DNA from: a virus
Direction: 5' to 3' (one strand)
Virus record (IMG/VR): IMGVR_UViG_3300013126_000028
Span: 1 to 64,000 of that record
Length of the DNA: 64,000 bases
Below the pieces are notes generated by a model. It had not been told where the DNA came from, did no database searches, and worked only from the letters and a program-made list of their open reading frames with translations. Of the stretch, positions 49,096-57,258 are shown in pieces. How positions within the stretch are numbered: the stretch's first letter is position 1; every line of letters begins with the position of its first letter. The translations under genes were made by a program, and so were the position numbers.

Positions 49096-49242
49096 TTATT
49101 TACTAGCAAGTATATACAAACCTATATTAGCACCAGCATAACCAAGATAAGTGATAAACATACCAATATTGCCTTTATACAGTTGTTCACCACTAACGTA
49201 CAAATATATTATTCCGGTAAAAGCAATAAGCCAAGCACTCAT
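49096..49242 (-). CDS. Small membrane protein (48 aa), conserved phage type
   Basis: MSAWLIAFTGIIYLYVSGEQ followed by a second hydrophobic run (MFITYLGYAGANIGLYILA). Two helices. I recognise similar tiny proteins in many phages. The ATGA overlaps the uvsE stop. Confidence 0.75.
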   Translation of the reverse strand: MSAWLIAFTGIIYLYVSGEQLYKGNIGMFITYLGYAGANIGLYILASK

Positions 49243-50165
49243 ACTGATACTCCTAAGTAATCTTGTTCGTATTTTTTAATGGAAAAATCTTTTTGTTTAA
49301 ATTCATACTCTATGGTTATATTTTTAGAAAATAATTCTTCGTGGATTTCATACACATAATCACTATGAGCCTTATCTAAGGCGTGATCTCTGCCGTTACT
49401 AAAATGACAAAAGGGAACAATATTTCCCCATGTTTCTAAACACGCCGATATTGCACTTTCGGCAGATAAATTTTCGGGATTATTTAATCTAAAATGATGC
49501 GAATCATATGTAATAGGGATTTTGGTGATGGGATGAAAAATATCTAATAGTTTAGCAACGCTCCATGCTGCTGCACGATCATCATTTTCTACAATTAATC
49601 TACGTTGACAATTTTCATCAAGACGATGGAAGTTCTTGAGAAATCTTTCACTAATTTCTTCTCTAGTACCATCTTTACTATTTTGAATATGAATATTCAT
49701 AGGGGAATTGTGATCTGCATTAAGACCAAAACGATCCATTAACTTATTCATTAGATTTAGTTCTTTGATAGTTTTCTCTACAGTTTTTTCATTTGGTGAT
49801 GCAAGAACATTGAAAGCATCTGGATGTGAGGAAATTCTAATATTCGAATTTTTAATTGTCTCTTTTATACGGTCAAAAACATCTTGAATAAGATCATGAT
49901 TAGGAAGATCGGTTAGGTCTACATTAGCTTTATTATAACTAATCAATGGCATGAGATCGCTACTAAGACGATAATCCCACCCATTTTCTGCACAATATTT
50001 GATAATTTCATTAGTAGCAATCATATTATTATGAATTCTACTACCAAGAATTTCTAACGCTTCTTCTCTAGGCAAACTAGAAAATCTCTTATAGGTCATA
50101 GTCTGAAAACTATAACCTTGTTCTTTGAGATTGAGCGAAATACAACAAAGACCCGGCTTGTTCAT
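49239..50165 (-). CDS. uvsE: UV damage endonuclease
   Basis: 308 residues, the usual UvdE/UvsE length. GLCCISLNLKEQGYSF at the N-terminus, RISSHPDAFNVLASPN, NADHNSPMNIHIQNSKDG, LIVENDDRAAAW, PITYDSHHFRLN and FCHFSNGRD match the metal-binding TIM barrel. It nicks DNA 5' of UV photoproducts. Early promoter directly upstream. Confidence 0.92.
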   Translation of the reverse strand: MNKPGLCCISLNLKEQGYSFQTMTYKRFSSLPREEALEILGSRIHNNMIATNEIIKYCAENGWDYRLSSDLMPLISYNKANVDLTDLPNHDLIQDVFDRIKETIKNSNIRISSHPDAFNVLASPNEKTVEKTIKELNLMNKLMDRFGLNADHNSPMNIHIQNSKDGTREEISERFLKNFHRLDENCQRRLIVENDDRAAAWSVAKLLDIFHPITKIPITYDSHHFRLNNPENLSAESAISACLETWGNIVPFCHFSNGRDHALDKAHSDYVYEIHEELFSKNITIEYEFKQKDFSIKKYEQDYLGVSV

Positions 50166-50182
50166 GGATTCTCCTTTACCCT

Positions 50183-50210
50183 AGTATACTACACTATCGA
50201 GCAAAGTCAA
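50183..50210 (-). promoter_or_regulatory. Sigma70-type promoter for uvsE
   Basis: Minus strand: TTGACT, 16 bp, TATACT, just before the uvsE ribosome-binding site. Confidence 0.7.
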
Positions 50211-50413
50211 GATGCAACTTGAGAAATTTCTTCTGCACTATGAATTTTCACCACATGAAATTCTATACTTGGTGAATACCAATTTTTAAATTGTTGAATA
50301 GCATCTTCCGATGAATTTGCAACAAATATTTGATTTATTAAGAGGTTTTGTTTATGGGGATCGTGAAGTTTATAAACCTGTGCTGTTACATTATATTCTT
50401 TCATAGTATCCAT
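50207..50413 (-). CDS. Hypothetical small protein
   Basis: 68 residues, ferredoxin-like alternating pattern (YNVTAQVYKLHDP, IFVANSSEDAIQQFKNWY). Overlaps thyX by 13 bases. Unassigned. Confidence 0.63.
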   Translation of the reverse strand: MDTMKEYNVTAQVYKLHDPHKQNLLINQIFVANSSEDAIQQFKNWYSPSIEFHVVKIHSAEEISQVAS

Positions 50414-51057
50414 TCTTTCTCCAATCCTCCTAATGCTTCACTAATTATCGGAAATTGTTCACAAAAGATCTTTTTACATTCTTTTGCAATAAGCATATGT
50501 TCTTTCTGAGTTCCGTTCTTTTCTCTTAGCGCTATGTATGTTATCCATGATCTTAGAGTGCCATTCATATATAATCTTGTGGGGGTCGCTAAAGGCAATA
50601 CAAATCTAGCACACTCTTTTGCTATTCCATCCTTAATCATCCCATCATATATCGCTTTGGCTTTTGAGAAATGTTCTCGTAGTTTACTATTCCATCTGTA
50701 AATAATTTCTTGATCTATATCATCTATACTATTTTGTCTATTTTTAGTATCTTGCCGACGAAGTTCAAACAATGGAATTTCTTCTGCTAATAGATTTGTA
50801 TCAGCATACCTTTGACTGAACTCTTGAAAATTGAAACTTCTATGTCGCAAAATCTGTGCAGCCAAACCTCTAGTTGTATTTATCTCTAAATTAAGATTAG
50901 CCATTTCAAAAATAGACCAGTGTTTGTGATCTATACAATATTTTAATAGTTTTGATATATTATTATTGTCTTGATTTTTTGGATTACTTACTCTAGCACA
51001 ATAGGCTATGTGCTTTTCTGCATCTGGCGTTACACTAATCAATTTTACATTACTCAT
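50401..51057 (-). CDS. thyX: Flavin-dependent thymidylate synthase
   Basis: 218 residues. The ThyX motif appears as LRHRSFNFQEFSQRYAD, with KHWSIFEMANLNLEI before it and AKECARFVLPLATPTRLYMNGTLRSW after it. It makes dTMP from dUMP with methylenetetrahydrofolate, FAD and NADPH. Common in AT-rich phages. Confidence 0.93.
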   Translation of the reverse strand: MSNVKLISVTPDAEKHIAYCARVSNPKNQDNNNISKLLKYCIDHKHWSIFEMANLNLEINTTRGLAAQILRHRSFNFQEFSQRYADTNLLAEEIPLFELRRQDTKNRQNSIDDIDQEIIYRWNSKLREHFSKAKAIYDGMIKDGIAKECARFVLPLATPTRLYMNGTLRSWITYIALREKNGTQKEHMLIAKECKKIFCEQFPIISEALGGLEKEWIL

Positions 51058-51290
51058 ATTTGATCCTCAGTGTAAGATATTTCAAACTCTTCCAATGGAC
51101 ATACTTCCATATCCCATATTCCATTTTTTAATCCAAATCCTAGAATAATTCCACTTTTTTCCCAATTGTATAAATACTCTGTTGATAATATCCTTTTTAC
51201 GGGTTTATTGTAGTCGTTTACACTACCATCAAAAACCTCAGTTCCAGCATCAAACCACTCGTCTTTTTTAGAAATGAACTTGACATACAT
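51054..51290 (-). CDS. Hypothetical protein
   Basis: 78 residues, beta-rich (VKFISKKDEWFDAGTEVFDGSV), probably an SH3-like small domain. Four-base overlap with thyX. Confidence 0.63.
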   Translation of the reverse strand: MYVKFISKKDEWFDAGTEVFDGSVNDYNKPVKRILSTEYLYNWEKSGIILGFGLKNGIWDMEVCPLEEFEISYTEDQI

Positions 51291-51448
51291 TATTTTTTAT
51301 TCCACCACTTCATTGTTTTGTCCCATAACGGTTTAAAAAAGTATACTGTAATTACACTAGATATTCCACCAATAACACCATTAGTTACTGCTACTGGTAT
51401 TACAACACAAGTATAAACAAAATTCTTTTTTGGATTTTTAGTAGTCAC
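51290..51448 (-). CDS. Small membrane protein with GTG start (52 aa)
   Basis: Reads VTTKNPKKNFVYTCVV and continues with one hydrophobic segment (VAVTNGVIGGISSVITVYFF). GTG start 11 bases inside the preceding gene; its stop shares a base with the next ATG (TAATG). The fit into the gap supports it, although no clear ribosome-binding site is seen. Confidence 0.55.
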   Translation of the reverse strand: MTTKNPKKNFVYTCVVIPVAVTNGVIGGISSVITVYFFKPLWDKTMKWWNKK

Positions 51449-51686
51449 TGATACTGGCTTTTTTCAGTTCTAAATTTTCTTGATATGTTTTTTGATGTTC
51501 AACCCATTTGTTTTCTGTTAAGTGATTGTAAATTGCTCTAGCGAGTTTGCTAACACTAGAAGCAACACCACCATCTTTAATATCATTAGAACTATTTTTT
51601 TTCCAATAGTATTGATTATCTTCTTCATCTTTAACTACAGTATACCCTTTGTCTTTACTCCAACGCTTTACCTCATTCCATAACAT
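51438..51686 (-). CDS. Hypothetical protein
   Basis: 82 residues (WNEVKRWSKDKGYTVVKDEEDNQYYWKK, then VSKLARAIYNHLTENKW); a small alpha/beta domain recurrent in phages. Promoter directly upstream. Confidence 0.65.
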   Translation of the reverse strand: MLWNEVKRWSKDKGYTVVKDEEDNQYYWKKNSSNDIKDGGVASSVSKLARAIYNHLTENKWVEHQKTYQENLELKKASISDY

Positions 51687-51705
51687 AGTTTTCTCCTAGC
51701 AACTC

Positions 51706-51733
51706 ATATTACCAGATTGTACTGGTTTGTCAA
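51706..51733 (-). promoter_or_regulatory. Sigma70-type promoter
   Basis: Minus strand: TTGACA, 16 bp, TAATAT, before the gene at 51686. Confidence 0.6.
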
Positions 51734-51750
51734 CAGTGTCGTGTCTTGTT

Positions 51751-52119
51751 TCATTTTTGTAAAGACTCTTGTGCTGAATATTTTAATTTACTATTAAATC
51801 CGTCTGCAAAAGCCGTTATATAACACTCTCTCAATTGATTTACTTTTTCTGGATCAAAATATACAACATCAGGATTTTTTCTTATCCATTTGATAAAAGA
51901 TTTTTCTTCATCACAAAGATCATCAAAACTATCGTATAATTCGTCATAATTATATTTTTCTATGTAACCACTATCATCTATACAATCTAGTTCTGCCGAT
52001 ATAATCTTGCCGTTATTGTATTTAAAACTATAATTTTGTACTGTTATTTTGTCTCCACAGATATTATATACTAATGATCCAAAATGGATATTATACAGTG
52101 AATTAAGAGATAGTCTCAT
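51751..52119 (-). CDS. Hypothetical acidic protein
   Basis: 122 residues from ATG 52119 (MRLSLNSLYN). YNYDELYDSFDDLCDEEKSFIKWI suggests an acidic helical segment. Overlaps the metalloprotease-like gene by 17 bases. Confidence 0.63.
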   Translation of the reverse strand: MRLSLNSLYNIHFGSLVYNICGDKITVQNYSFKYNNGKIISAELDCIDDSGYIEKYNYDELYDSFDDLCDEEKSFIKWIRKNPDVVYFDPEKVNQLRECYITAFADGFNSKLKYSAQESLQK

Positions 52120-52726
52120 CTTTCTTCTTGTTTCTAATATATATTTTATTAATACCACTAATAAGTTCAGGATCAAGATTATTTAAGATGAACGCATCAT
52201 CATTGTCTGTTACGTATGCTTGTATTTCATCATTAACAACATCTTCATGATAACCCTTATCTAAGATATGTTTTTTTATTTTTCTAAATTTAGTTTTATT
52301 TTTACTAATAAACTCATCAATTTCATTCTTATACTTTACTGAATATCCATACATAGCATGACTTAGTTCGTGTCTTAATGTGCTGTTGTTTTGAGCCCCT
52401 ATGATATAAAAATCATCATATCTGTACTTTAATAGATCGAGCAACTCTTTTTCATATGATGTAAGAGGATCAAAAAGTCCTTGTCTAAAAGGAACTAATA
52501 CTTTACTGGGAAAATTAAATCCAACCCAAGTTGTGCTATATAAATCTGCTCCGTACTCTACACTATAAAAGTTTTTAATTTGACCAAGAGTAAATATTTG
52601 ATTGCGGAATTTTTCGGTTGGATGTTCAAAAAACTCTTGGAATCTTATGAAAGTTTCGCCCAACTCCCTTTGAGAGTCAGCACTAACCCATACACTATTA
52701 TATGGTTGTTTTTTAACTTTTAACAT
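52103..52726 (-). CDS. Zincin-like metalloprotease
   Basis: 207 residues. LRHELSHAMYGY contains the HExxH zinc motif (HELSH), and NDEIQAYVTD downstream supplies a possible Glu third ligand, as in gluzincins. Proteins of this type are seen in cyanophages and T4-like phages without known substrate. No signal peptide, so cytoplasmic action. Confidence 0.7.
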   Translation of the reverse strand: MLKVKKQPYNSVWVSADSQRELGETFIRFQEFFEHPTEKFRNQIFTLGQIKNFYSVEYGADLYSTTWVGFNFPSKVLVPFRQGLFDPLTSYEKELLDLLKYRYDDFYIIGAQNNSTLRHELSHAMYGYSVKYKNEIDEFISKNKTKFRKIKKHILDKGYHEDVVNDEIQAYVTDNDDAFILNNLDPELISGINKIYIRNKKKDETIS

Positions 52727-53518
52727 TTAAGTCCACAAGTGATTTCTAATTTTTATTAATTCAATAAGCATCTTTGTATCTTCATAATCATATTCTTGTT
52801 CCAAAATTCGTACTTTTTCATACAGTTTTTCTTTTTCTTTAAACTTTTTATTATCTAGAATATCTTCAATATCTCCAAGATTATCATTGTCGTATGGATT
52901 TTTTCTTTGTGGTCGAACATATTTCCACCATTCGTACAACTCTTTAATTTTGCTTGATCTATTTAAGTCGTTCATTGATGTTTCATAGTCATCCATAAGA
53001 CCAGCACGAAAAGAACTAGTTTTTGGTTCAGTTGCCGCTTTTATCCTGGCGTCATCAAAATTCTTTTCTATAGACTTAAAGTAATCGTATGCTGCCTCAA
53101 CGCATCGCCCGTTCTTGAATTCGTATTTTTTATTACTACCCCATTTCATTGAAGCAGCAAGTTCCGACTCTACAAAATCTACCAACTCATTAAATAGAGC
53201 ATGAATAATTCTGTAGTCAAAATCATAGTATCTTCCAGGAACTAAGCCTGTTTTTAAATAGTGGATCTTGTCTATGTATCTGTTACGAATATAAATTCTA
53301 ATTGTCTCGTACAAATCATACGGGAAATAAATTATATTTTGCAACCTGTTAAGAAGGGTGTCGCTCAACCAGTATCTAAATGGTCTTTCTTTTTTTTGTT
53401 TTTCTCTCCACTCTCCCCATTCTCCCCACTCAAGAGCAACAGGCTTATCTTCACCCCTAATCCAGTTGGCGAATTTAGAACAACTCCAATAGTGAATTCT
53501 ACTTCTTAAGAGTCTCAT
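52727..53518 (-). CDS. Hypothetical protein, Trp/Tyr-rich
   Basis: 263 residues with multiple W/Y/R-rich helices (ALEWGEWGEWREKQKK; YEWWKYVRPQRKNP). No domain recognised, but WWKYVRPQRKNPYD looks like a conserved core. Overlaps the 74-residue gene by four bases. Confidence 0.66.
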   Translation of the reverse strand: MRLLRSRIHYWSCSKFANWIRGEDKPVALEWGEWGEWREKQKKERPFRYWLSDTLLNRLQNIIYFPYDLYETIRIYIRNRYIDKIHYLKTGLVPGRYYDFDYRIIHALFNELVDFVESELAASMKWGSNKKYEFKNGRCVEAAYDYFKSIEKNFDDARIKAATEPKTSSFRAGLMDDYETSMNDLNRSSKIKELYEWWKYVRPQRKNPYDNDNLGDIEDILDNKKFKEKEKLYEKVRILEQEYDYEDTKMLIELIKIRNHLWT

Positions 53519-53739
53519 AAGTCTATATCTATTTGATGCTGATTTAGTAGGTTATAAAACTCTTCTCTGATCTTATCCAGAGCATCGTCTGCACTTTTAA
53601 AATCATGATGATATTTCTGCCACGAACGAAGCTGTTGACTAAAATCCCACAACATACGTTGAGCGTTAGGTGCTTGGCTCATCACCTTATACTCATTTTC
53701 TTCGTCTGGAAGATTAAATGTGAATGTTGCTTTTGGCAT
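53515..53739 (-). CDS. Small conserved phage protein
   Basis: 74 residues. ATFTFNLPDEENEYKVMSQA followed by two helices (LWDFSQQLRSWQKY; ALDKIREEFYNLL), a type of short protein frequent in phages. Function unknown. Confidence 0.7.
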   Translation of the reverse strand: MPKATFTFNLPDEENEYKVMSQAPNAQRMLWDFSQQLRSWQKYHHDFKSADDALDKIREEFYNLLNQHQIDIDL

Positions 53740-53741
53740 AA

Positions 53742-54293
53742 CTATTCCTTTCCTAATGCTTTTGTACTAAAATCTACTTTATTCTTTTCTTCGCTTTCGT
53801 AAAGAGATATCCATTTATCAATTAATTGTATTTCTATTTCTTCTGCAAATAATTCATAATCTTTAAAGTTATCCCCATCATATATTCTAAGAAAATACGC
53901 TTCCCTAAAAGGGCTATATAGTAGAAAACCCTTTTTATTTTTGGCTGTTTTTTCTTCGTATTTTATAATATCGCCAAACATAATAGATTTAATTGTCCAC
54001 CCAAGTTTCATAAGATCAAGACTTATTTCTTCTGTTACAACACTTTCTGCTACATATCCTTCTTTGTTACTCATGCCAGAACAGTAGAAATCAATATAGG
54101 TTTCTCCTTTATTTCTTAAATCAGCAACTATTCCAGCAGCACTTCTCCAAGAACAACTCCATTCTTCATCACCATAAAAGAATCTGTTATTACAAAGACT
54201 GGAGTATAAGTTTTGGCTATATACATCACTATGTATGCACTTGTTAGCGATTTCGTCGCTTTTCATTAAATCTAATTCAAGATTAGGTTTCAT
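53742..54293 (-). CDS. Hypothetical protein
   Basis: 183 residues, mixed fold; EEWSCSWRSAAGIVADLRNKGETYIDFYCSGM is the best-structured part. No family recognised. Confidence 0.65.
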   Translation of the reverse strand: MKPNLELDLMKSDEIANKCIHSDVYSQNLYSSLCNNRFFYGDEEWSCSWRSAAGIVADLRNKGETYIDFYCSGMSNKEGYVAESVVTEEISLDLMKLGWTIKSIMFGDIIKYEEKTAKNKKGFLLYSPFREAYFLRIYDGDNFKDYELFAEEIEIQLIDKWISLYESEEKNKVDFSTKALGKE

Positions 54294-54294
54294 A

Positions 54295-54519
54295 TTAATT
54301 ATTACTTTTGCCTTTCCATTCTGGAAACATATTCATATCTAGTTTACCCAATAGTAATTTAGATGGCTTATCTGCTAGATTACGAATAGCATAACATTTG
54401 TGACCAGTTTCATCATAGCCACAGTCTATAATATCATACTCTGTAACGCTATGCAACATTTGAACAAGTTGTTCTATTTCTCTCATAGGGTTGCTAGTGC
54501 TTTCGTGTTTAAATATCAT
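54295..54519 (-). CDS. Hypothetical protein
   Basis: 74 residues (MREIEQLVQMLHSVTEYDIIDCGYDETGHKCYAI). Small alpha/beta domain. Promoter immediately upstream. Confidence 0.64.
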   Translation of the reverse strand: MIFKHESTSNPMREIEQLVQMLHSVTEYDIIDCGYDETGHKCYAIRNLADKPSKLLLGKLDMNMFPEWKGKSNN

Positions 54520-54525
54520 TATTGT

Positions 54526-54554
54526 ATAATATCAGACTGTCTGGCTTTTGTCAA
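54526..54554 (-). promoter_or_regulatory. Sigma70-type promoter
   Basis: Minus strand: TTGACA, 17 bp, TATTAT, serving the gene at 54519; it lies just after the xxQV repeat genes. Confidence 0.65.
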
Positions 54555-54590
54555 GAGGCTAGTGAATAATTTCTCAAATTGATCCACGAC

Positions 54591-54875
54591 TCAATCAGTA
54601 ACTTGACGATTAACTTGATCCCAAAATTGACCCTCAACTTGATAATAAACTTGATCTCTAACTTGATGATCAACTTGAATATAAACTTGATTCATAACTT
54701 GAAGATAAACTTGATCACAAACTTGATTCAAAACTTGACTCAAAACTTGACGATGAACTTGAAGACTAACTTGACGATCAACTTGACTATAAACTTGAAG
54801 ACTAACTTGATCCATAACTTGATTCAAAACTTGACGATGAACTTGACCCTTAACTTGATCTTTTAAATTTTTCAT
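54591..54875 (-). CDS. xxQV repeat protein 4 (94 aa)
   Basis: Begins MKNLKDQVKGQVHRQV and consists of 22 tetrapeptides xxQV (one QF) with no other domain; ends NRQVTD. The first x is often aromatic or aliphatic (Y, W, M, L, I) or Asp/Asn, the second usually D, R, N, S or G. Last of four copies; starts by ATGA overlap with the previous gene. Possibly a beta-solenoid. No known family. Confidence 0.72.
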   Translation of the reverse strand: MKNLKDQVKGQVHRQVLNQVMDQVSLQVYSQVDRQVSLQVHRQVLSQVLNQVCDQVYLQVMNQVYIQVDHQVRDQVYYQVEGQFWDQVNRQVTD

Positions 54876-55069
54876 TTGAGGTCTTTCTTAACTTGACCCC
54901 AAACTTGACTCCAAACTTGAAAATCAACTTGACTCAAAACTTGACGCTCAACTTGATGATAAACTTGATCTCTAACTTGATAATCAACTTGACGATTAAC
55001 TTGACTCCAAACTTGCTCTATAACTTGATCCCTAACTTGATCCCTAACTTGATCCTTTAAATTTTTCAT
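54872..55069 (-). CDS. xxQV repeat protein 3 (65 aa)
   Basis: Starts MKNLKDQVRDQVRDQV, has 14 xxQV units and ends WGQVKKDLK. ATGA overlaps on both sides couple it to its neighbours. Same start and end sequences as the other copies mark the unit of duplication. Confidence 0.72.
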   Translation of the reverse strand: MKNLKDQVRDQVRDQVIEQVWSQVNRQVDYQVRDQVYHQVERQVLSQVDFQVWSQVWGQVKKDLK

Positions 55070-55143
55070 TTGAGATCTTTCTTAACTTGACGATAAACTT
55101 GATCCATAACTTGATTATAAACTTGACCTTTTAAATTTTTCAT
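55066..55143 (-). CDS. xxQV repeat protein 2, minimal (25 aa)
   Basis: MKNLKGQVYNQV through YRQVKKDLK: only four units between the constant MKNLK start and KKDLK end. ATGA overlaps with the genes before and after. It shows the ends are fixed and the repeat number varies. Confidence 0.65.
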   Translation of the reverse strand: MKNLKGQVYNQVMDQVYRQVKKDLK

Positions 55144-55325
55144 TTGAGGTCTTTCTTAACTTGATGATTAACTTGAACCCAAACTTGATTAAAAACTTGA
55201 AGATCAATTTGATCACAAACTTGACGATCAACTTGACGATTAACTTGACTCGAAACTTTCTCTATAACTTGCATATAAACTTGAAGATAAACTTGACCCA
55301 TAACTTGATATTGTAACGTTTTCAT
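55140..55325 (-). CDS. xxQV repeat protein 1 (61 aa)
   Basis: MKTLQYQVMGQV start (slightly different head), 13 units with QI and KV variants, ending NHQVKKDLK. First gene of the array, nearest the terminator hairpin upstream. Confidence 0.7.
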   Translation of the reverse strand: MKTLQYQVMGQVYLQVYMQVIEKVSSQVNRQVDRQVCDQIDLQVFNQVWVQVNHQVKKDLK

Positions 55326-55382
55326 ATTTTTTAACTATATGCTGACCTCAAGATATTCAATATTGGGGTAAATAAACTAAAA

Positions 55383-55414
55383 AAGCTTATACAAAATTGC
55401 TTTCGTATAAGCTT
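55383..55414 (-). terminator. Rho-independent terminator
   Basis: AAGCTTATAC and GTATAAGCTT form a perfect 10-bp stem with a 12-base loop; on the minus strand it runs into TTTTTTAG. It ends the transcript of the gene at 55442 and isolates the xxQV array. Confidence 0.8.
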
Positions 55415-55441
55415 AATTAGTTTTTCAAAGAGTAATAAAAA

Positions 55442-55891
55442 TCAATCCTTAGCCCTACGCTCTCTCTCTAGTTCACGATCATATTCTCGCTGATAATAAC
55501 ACTGAACATTAAATCCAGCAGGAATTGTGACATTCCCGTGAGTAGGATGCAAAACCGTGACCTCCTTTGAGATTACCAAAAATGGCCCCTGTAAAGTTTC
55601 TTCATTCCACTTTGAGGGAACGTACATTTCCACACCATCAAGAGTATCAAGGCAATGCTTTGATCCTACAGTATTACCTGGAACAAGTTGTACTGTTTTA
55701 TTGTCTGGCTTAACATACCCTTGAGGTATATTTTCATTATCTACAACAACCAAACCAAGATCACCCTGCCAAATACAATCTCCAGAAGTGGACGCTTCTG
55801 TAAATCTCAGTGGCATCCCAGGGTAAACCTTTTCACAACCATCAGCGATGCTTCTGCAATGCTGTTCAATATCGTCAATTACGCTATTCAT
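55442..55891 (-). CDS. Hypothetical protein
   Basis: 149 residues; helical start (DIEQHCRSIADGCEKVYPG) then beta-rich middle (GDLGLVVVDNENIPQGYV) and a charged helix at the end. No family recognised. Followed by a terminator. Confidence 0.68.
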   Translation of the reverse strand: MNSVIDDIEQHCRSIADGCEKVYPGMPLRFTEASTSGDCIWQGDLGLVVVDNENIPQGYVKPDNKTVQLVPGNTVGSKHCLDTLDGVEMYVPSKWNEETLQGPFLVISKEVTVLHPTHGNVTIPAGFNVQCYYQREYDRELERERRAKD

Positions 55892-55912
55892 TCTATTTCC
55901 TTTCTTAAGAAA

Positions 55913-56758
55913 TTAAGTTCTACCAATTACATTAAACTTTAAACCACCACCCAACCAAACTTGAGCCTCTTCGCAATTTTTAATACCATCTTCTACTCCA
56001 AGAGAAAAAATCCTACCAGTAGGACAGGTAACTATTAATCTCGTCCCCCCAATAGGTGATTTATATAGAGCTTCTTTAGTTCCTTCTATTTCGTTATGTC
56101 TACTATCAATCAGTTGGGCATTACTTTCTTTCAAATATCTAGTCCATCCAAAACGATTAATCATAATACTACGAACATCTTGATTAGTCTCAGAATTGAT
56201 TTCTTGTACTGTGAGAGTTTCTGGATTCATCACTATTTTTTCATTTAGTAATACTCCATTTATAGCCCATACACTATAACCATCACGATACTTTACAGCA
56301 GCACCAAATTCATTGTGTAGTCTGAAATTTTCATCAGTATGAAGTTCTGAATGACGATGCTGAAAAATAACACAAGTATCGTAAGGCGACCACCAACCAC
56401 AATTTTTTGCTAGACCAATAAGACCTTCTAATCTTCTACACTCTTCAATATCTAAAACCTCTAACATAAAATCATAATATGAAAGCCAACCAGCATCATG
56501 ATATCCAAATGCTTGATTACTAATAGATAGAGTATTACTAACTTGTAGTTTTGCTTCTAGTTTAGCACACTCGACGGGACTACTCACTAAATAGAATGTT
56601 TCTGGACATTCAAGACCAGCACTAGCATATGCTAGTCTAGCATAATATTTGCTCTGCTCAAAATCACAAGGCTCACAAGATCTACCAATAGATATCCACT
56701 TGTCTCTATAAACTGATAGCAACTGTGTCTGTTCTGGTGTAAGTTCTTTAATTTTCAT
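55913..56758 (-). CDS. DUF6745-like protein
   Basis: 281 residues. AKNCGWWSPYDTCVIFQHRHSELHTDENFRLHNEFGAAVKYRDGYSVWAINGVLL is the repeat-like core I associate with the DUF6745 family of phage and actinobacterial proteins, followed by NQDVRSIMINRFGWTRYL. Function unknown. Confidence 0.72.
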   Translation of the reverse strand: MKIKELTPEQTQLLSVYRDKWISIGRSCEPCDFEQSKYYARLAYASAGLECPETFYLVSSPVECAKLEAKLQVSNTLSISNQAFGYHDAGWLSYYDFMLEVLDIEECRRLEGLIGLAKNCGWWSPYDTCVIFQHRHSELHTDENFRLHNEFGAAVKYRDGYSVWAINGVLLNEKIVMNPETLTVQEINSETNQDVRSIMINRFGWTRYLKESNAQLIDSRHNEIEGTKEALYKSPIGGTRLIVTCPTGRIFSLGVEDGIKNCEEAQVWLGGGLKFNVIGRT

Positions 56759-56767
56759 TTTAATTCC

Positions 56768-56992
56768 TTATGCCCTTCCATCTCTTATCATCTTAATAAA
56801 TTCCACAACATATCGCGCCGTATCCGGCACATTATATCCACCAAAAAAATAACATCCGGTAAAATCATACATATGCTGCACATTACTGTCTCTAATATAC
56901 TCTTTATGATATTCGTCGCCATACTCCATATAAATATAGTCGGCAACTTTACCCATAAAGTTTGTGATTGTAAAAACTACAGAATTATTCAT
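56768..56992 (-). CDS. Hypothetical protein
   Basis: 74 residues (TITNFMGKVADYIYMEYGDEYHKEYIRDSN). Helical, no hydrophobic segment. Single-base overlap with the next gene. Confidence 0.63.
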   Translation of the reverse strand: MNNSVVFTITNFMGKVADYIYMEYGDEYHKEYIRDSNVQHMYDFTGCYFFGGYNVPDTARYVVEFIKMIRDGRA

Positions 56993-57258
56993 TAGTATCC
57001 ACCATCAATTTCATAGTAGTCGGGATGAGAAGTATTTCCAGCGGGATTTTTATATCCGTCAAGATTAAAACACTGACACATAGTATCGTGAAGTTTTTGT
57101 GCTTGAAGATTAAGCATAACCTTTAGACCTTCTATAGCATTTACTATTTCATCATTAGTTAGATCATGCTCCAGAATACCTTCACTAAGAGTACCTAGTT
57201 GGTCTGAGAAAGTATACAGGGTACTAATTTCGTTTTCAAGATCAAATCGGTTTTTCAT
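56992..57258 (-). CDS. Hypothetical protein
   Basis: 88 residues, helical N-terminal two thirds (EISTLYTFSDQLGTLSEGILEHDLTNDEIVNAI) of a kind often seen in phages. A promoter lies inside the upstream phosphoesterase gene. Confidence 0.65.
   Translation of the reverse strand: MKNRFDLENEISTLYTFSDQLGTLSEGILEHDLTNDEIVNAIEGLKVMLNLQAQKLHDTMCQCFNLDGYKNPAGNTSHPDYYEIDGGY

Larger units (their letters stand above)
54591..55325 (-). repeat. 12-bp CAAGTT-N6 tandem array
   Basis: About 53 units of 12 bp with constant CAAGTT and variable six-base spacers run through four small overlapping genes. Since the period is a multiple of three, the opposite strand is also open for long stretches. The constant hexamer shows almost no synonymous change (rare exceptions read as QI, QF or KV). 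Confidence 0.93.

Noticed and set aside
54579-54866. Plus-strand frame of Asn-Leu repeats opposite the xxQV genes
   Set aside because: A 12-bp period keeps both strands open; the minus frames have consistent starts, ends and ATGA coupling, while the plus frame does not.
54591-55325. CRISPR array
   Set aside because: Units are 12 bp with a 6-bp constant part and no spacers of 25-40 bp; no cas genes nearby.
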